Source: Candidatus Nomurabacteria bacterium (GTDB lineage Bacteria; Patescibacteriota; Minisyncoccia; Phycocordibacterales; UBA9973). Taken from it: a DNA stretch of 5,309 bases. The notes beneath the pieces are model-generated. The model did no database searches. It worked only from the letters and a program-made list of their open reading frames with translations, and was not told where the DNA came from. This document shows, piece by piece, positions 4,517 through 5,309 of this stretch. The stretch is taken from assembly GCA_943354205.1 (NCBI GenBank), contig CALRBJ010000025.1, forward strand, positions 1-5,309, written 5' to 3'. Position numbers and translations under genes: made by a program. Within the stretch, counting starts at the first letter, position 1; each line of letters starts with the position of its first letter.

Positions 4517-5309
4517 CTTTGGAATAGTCTACATCTAAAAGATCGAACAGTGGAATCAGGTCTGTGTGAAGCGGAGCATTTGCAAAAGGTATCGGCCAAT
4601 TGAAATAAATATCTTTTGATGATCGAGCGCTCAAATTATTCACAAAAGTGCTAGACACGGCAAATACATTGCTTTCGTCAGCAAGCAATGCCACTACTTT
4701 TATATCAGACAAATTGTAAAGAGAATTGTTCTCTAGTGTAGCGTGCAGTTTGGGAGAAGTGGATATGTCTACAAGGTCTGGATTTTTAGCGAGAACCGAG
4801 TGAAGCAAGTCTACGGCTGGAGCTCCAGCATGCATCCAAGCAGGAGCTCCGCCTATGAATTCAAATTTTGTGCGCACTGGGCGCCTATTGCCCATGTCGA
4901 TACCTCCTAAAAATATCGGGTACCGTCCGGCGGGAGGAATGTCGGCCTCGCCCTCCTGGCTTGTGATCAAAATATCCTGCGCGTCAAAAATTTTAAATTG
5001 ATAGTGCGCGCCTTTGGCTATGCCATCGGGATTTCTATTTTCTACATAAGCCACTGCATTGTAAATATTGCCGCTGGTCAGAAATGACCGCGCCCAAATG
5101 ACCGAGAGCGGGGTGGATTCGAATGAGCAGATATTTTTACATTCACCGCCGCAGTCTATGCCAGACTCTGCGCCATTCTTTTTGCCATCAGAACAAGTGG
5201 GCTTGGTGAGAATTTTGGGAACAAAAATATAAGCGAGAATCGCCAAGCCGATAATAGCCAAAAACCCCATATATAAAAGCTGTCTTCGCGCGCCCCAAGA
5301 TAATGCCAT
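4497..5309 (-). CDS. Membrane-anchored extracytoplasmic protein with four-cysteine motif, unknown function
   Basis: I do not recognise a named family. Residues 1-10 include basic residues (ARRQ). A single membrane segment follows (about 11-35), and the rest is probably outside the cytoplasm. Just after the membrane are four cysteines, C39, C53, C57 and C61, in a frame reading CSDGKKNG, then E48, then GIDCGGEC, then C61. This resembles the acidic, glycine-rich CxDGxxNGxExGxDCGGxC motif seen in various bacterial surface proteins, and it may form disulfides or bind a metal. Two beta-rich stretches follow (about 78-155 and 186-245), which may be Ig-like or LEA-like domains; NNSLYNLSDIKVVALLAD (194-211) is typical of such a strand pattern. 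The gene overlaps rodA by 20 bases, so a role in the cell envelope alongside the SEDS enzyme is plausible. The ATG coincides with the last base of the window, so a start further upstream cannot be excluded. Confidence 0.75.
   Translation of the reverse strand: MALSWGARRQLLYMGFLAIIGLAILAYIFVPKILTKPTCSDGKKNGAESGIDCGGECKNICSFESTPLSVIWARSFLTSGNIYNAVAYVENRNPDGIAKGAHYQFKIFDAQDILITSQEGEADIPPAGRYPIFLGGIDMGNRRPVRTKFEFIGGAPAWMHAGAPAVDLLHSVLAKNPDLVDISTSPKLHATLENNSLYNLSDIKVVALLADESNVFAVSSTFVNNLSARSSKDIYFNWPIPFANAPLHTDLIPLFDLLDVDYSKDASRSN

Noticed and set aside
5307..5309. ATG at the window edge as the certain start of the unknown protein
   Set aside because: The frame could continue beyond the window. 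The basic N-terminus followed by a membrane segment makes it a likely start, but it cannot be confirmed here.

Overview
The window is a run of genes that all lie on the minus strand, so transcription goes from position 5309 towards 1. The gene types suggest an ultra-small, host-associated bacterium of the Patescibacteria (CPR, probably Parcubacteria-like). The signs are a compact SecD of about 450 residues, closely packed genes with almost no recognisable Shine-Dalgarno sequences, a cysteine-rich membrane-anchored protein next to rodA, and a RAYT-type Y1 transposase of the kind common in these genomes. This placement is an inference from gene content; no rRNA or other marker is present.

In transcription order: (1) a membrane-anchored, probably extracytoplasmic protein of unknown function (5309-4497) with a four-cysteine motif; (2) a RodA/FtsW-type SEDS peptidoglycan glycosyltransferase (4516-3392), which overlaps gene 1 by 20 bases; (3) a PAP2 phosphatase (3382-2825) 9 bases further on, with all three catalytic motifs; (4) a Y1/HUH transposase of the REP-associated (RAYT) type (2775-2128); (5) a 103-residue membrane protein (2075-1764); (6) secD (1720-356); and (7) the first 117 codons of secF (351-1), cut by the window edge. 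No stretch over 300 bases lacks a gene.

Genes 1 to 3 form a cell-envelope group. RodA polymerises lipid II and releases undecaprenyl diphosphate, and a PAP2 enzyme can dephosphorylate that carrier for reuse. Genes 6 and 7 are the proton-motive-force-driven SecDF subunits of the Sec translocon. Between the two groups sits an AT-rich insertion-like block.

The most distinctive structure is in that block. A 20-base imperfect palindrome flanks the transposase gene in opposite orientations (2101-2120 and 2804-2823). A third copy, identical over 18 bases, lies inside the transposase gene (2595-2612) and is translated in frame as PEPKGLE, just ahead of the HUH motif. The element therefore seems to carry its own repeat as part of its coding sequence. 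A second recurring pattern is -10-like hexamers 8 to 12 bases upstream of three start codons with no Shine-Dalgarno sequence, which would fit leaderless or nearly leaderless transcripts.
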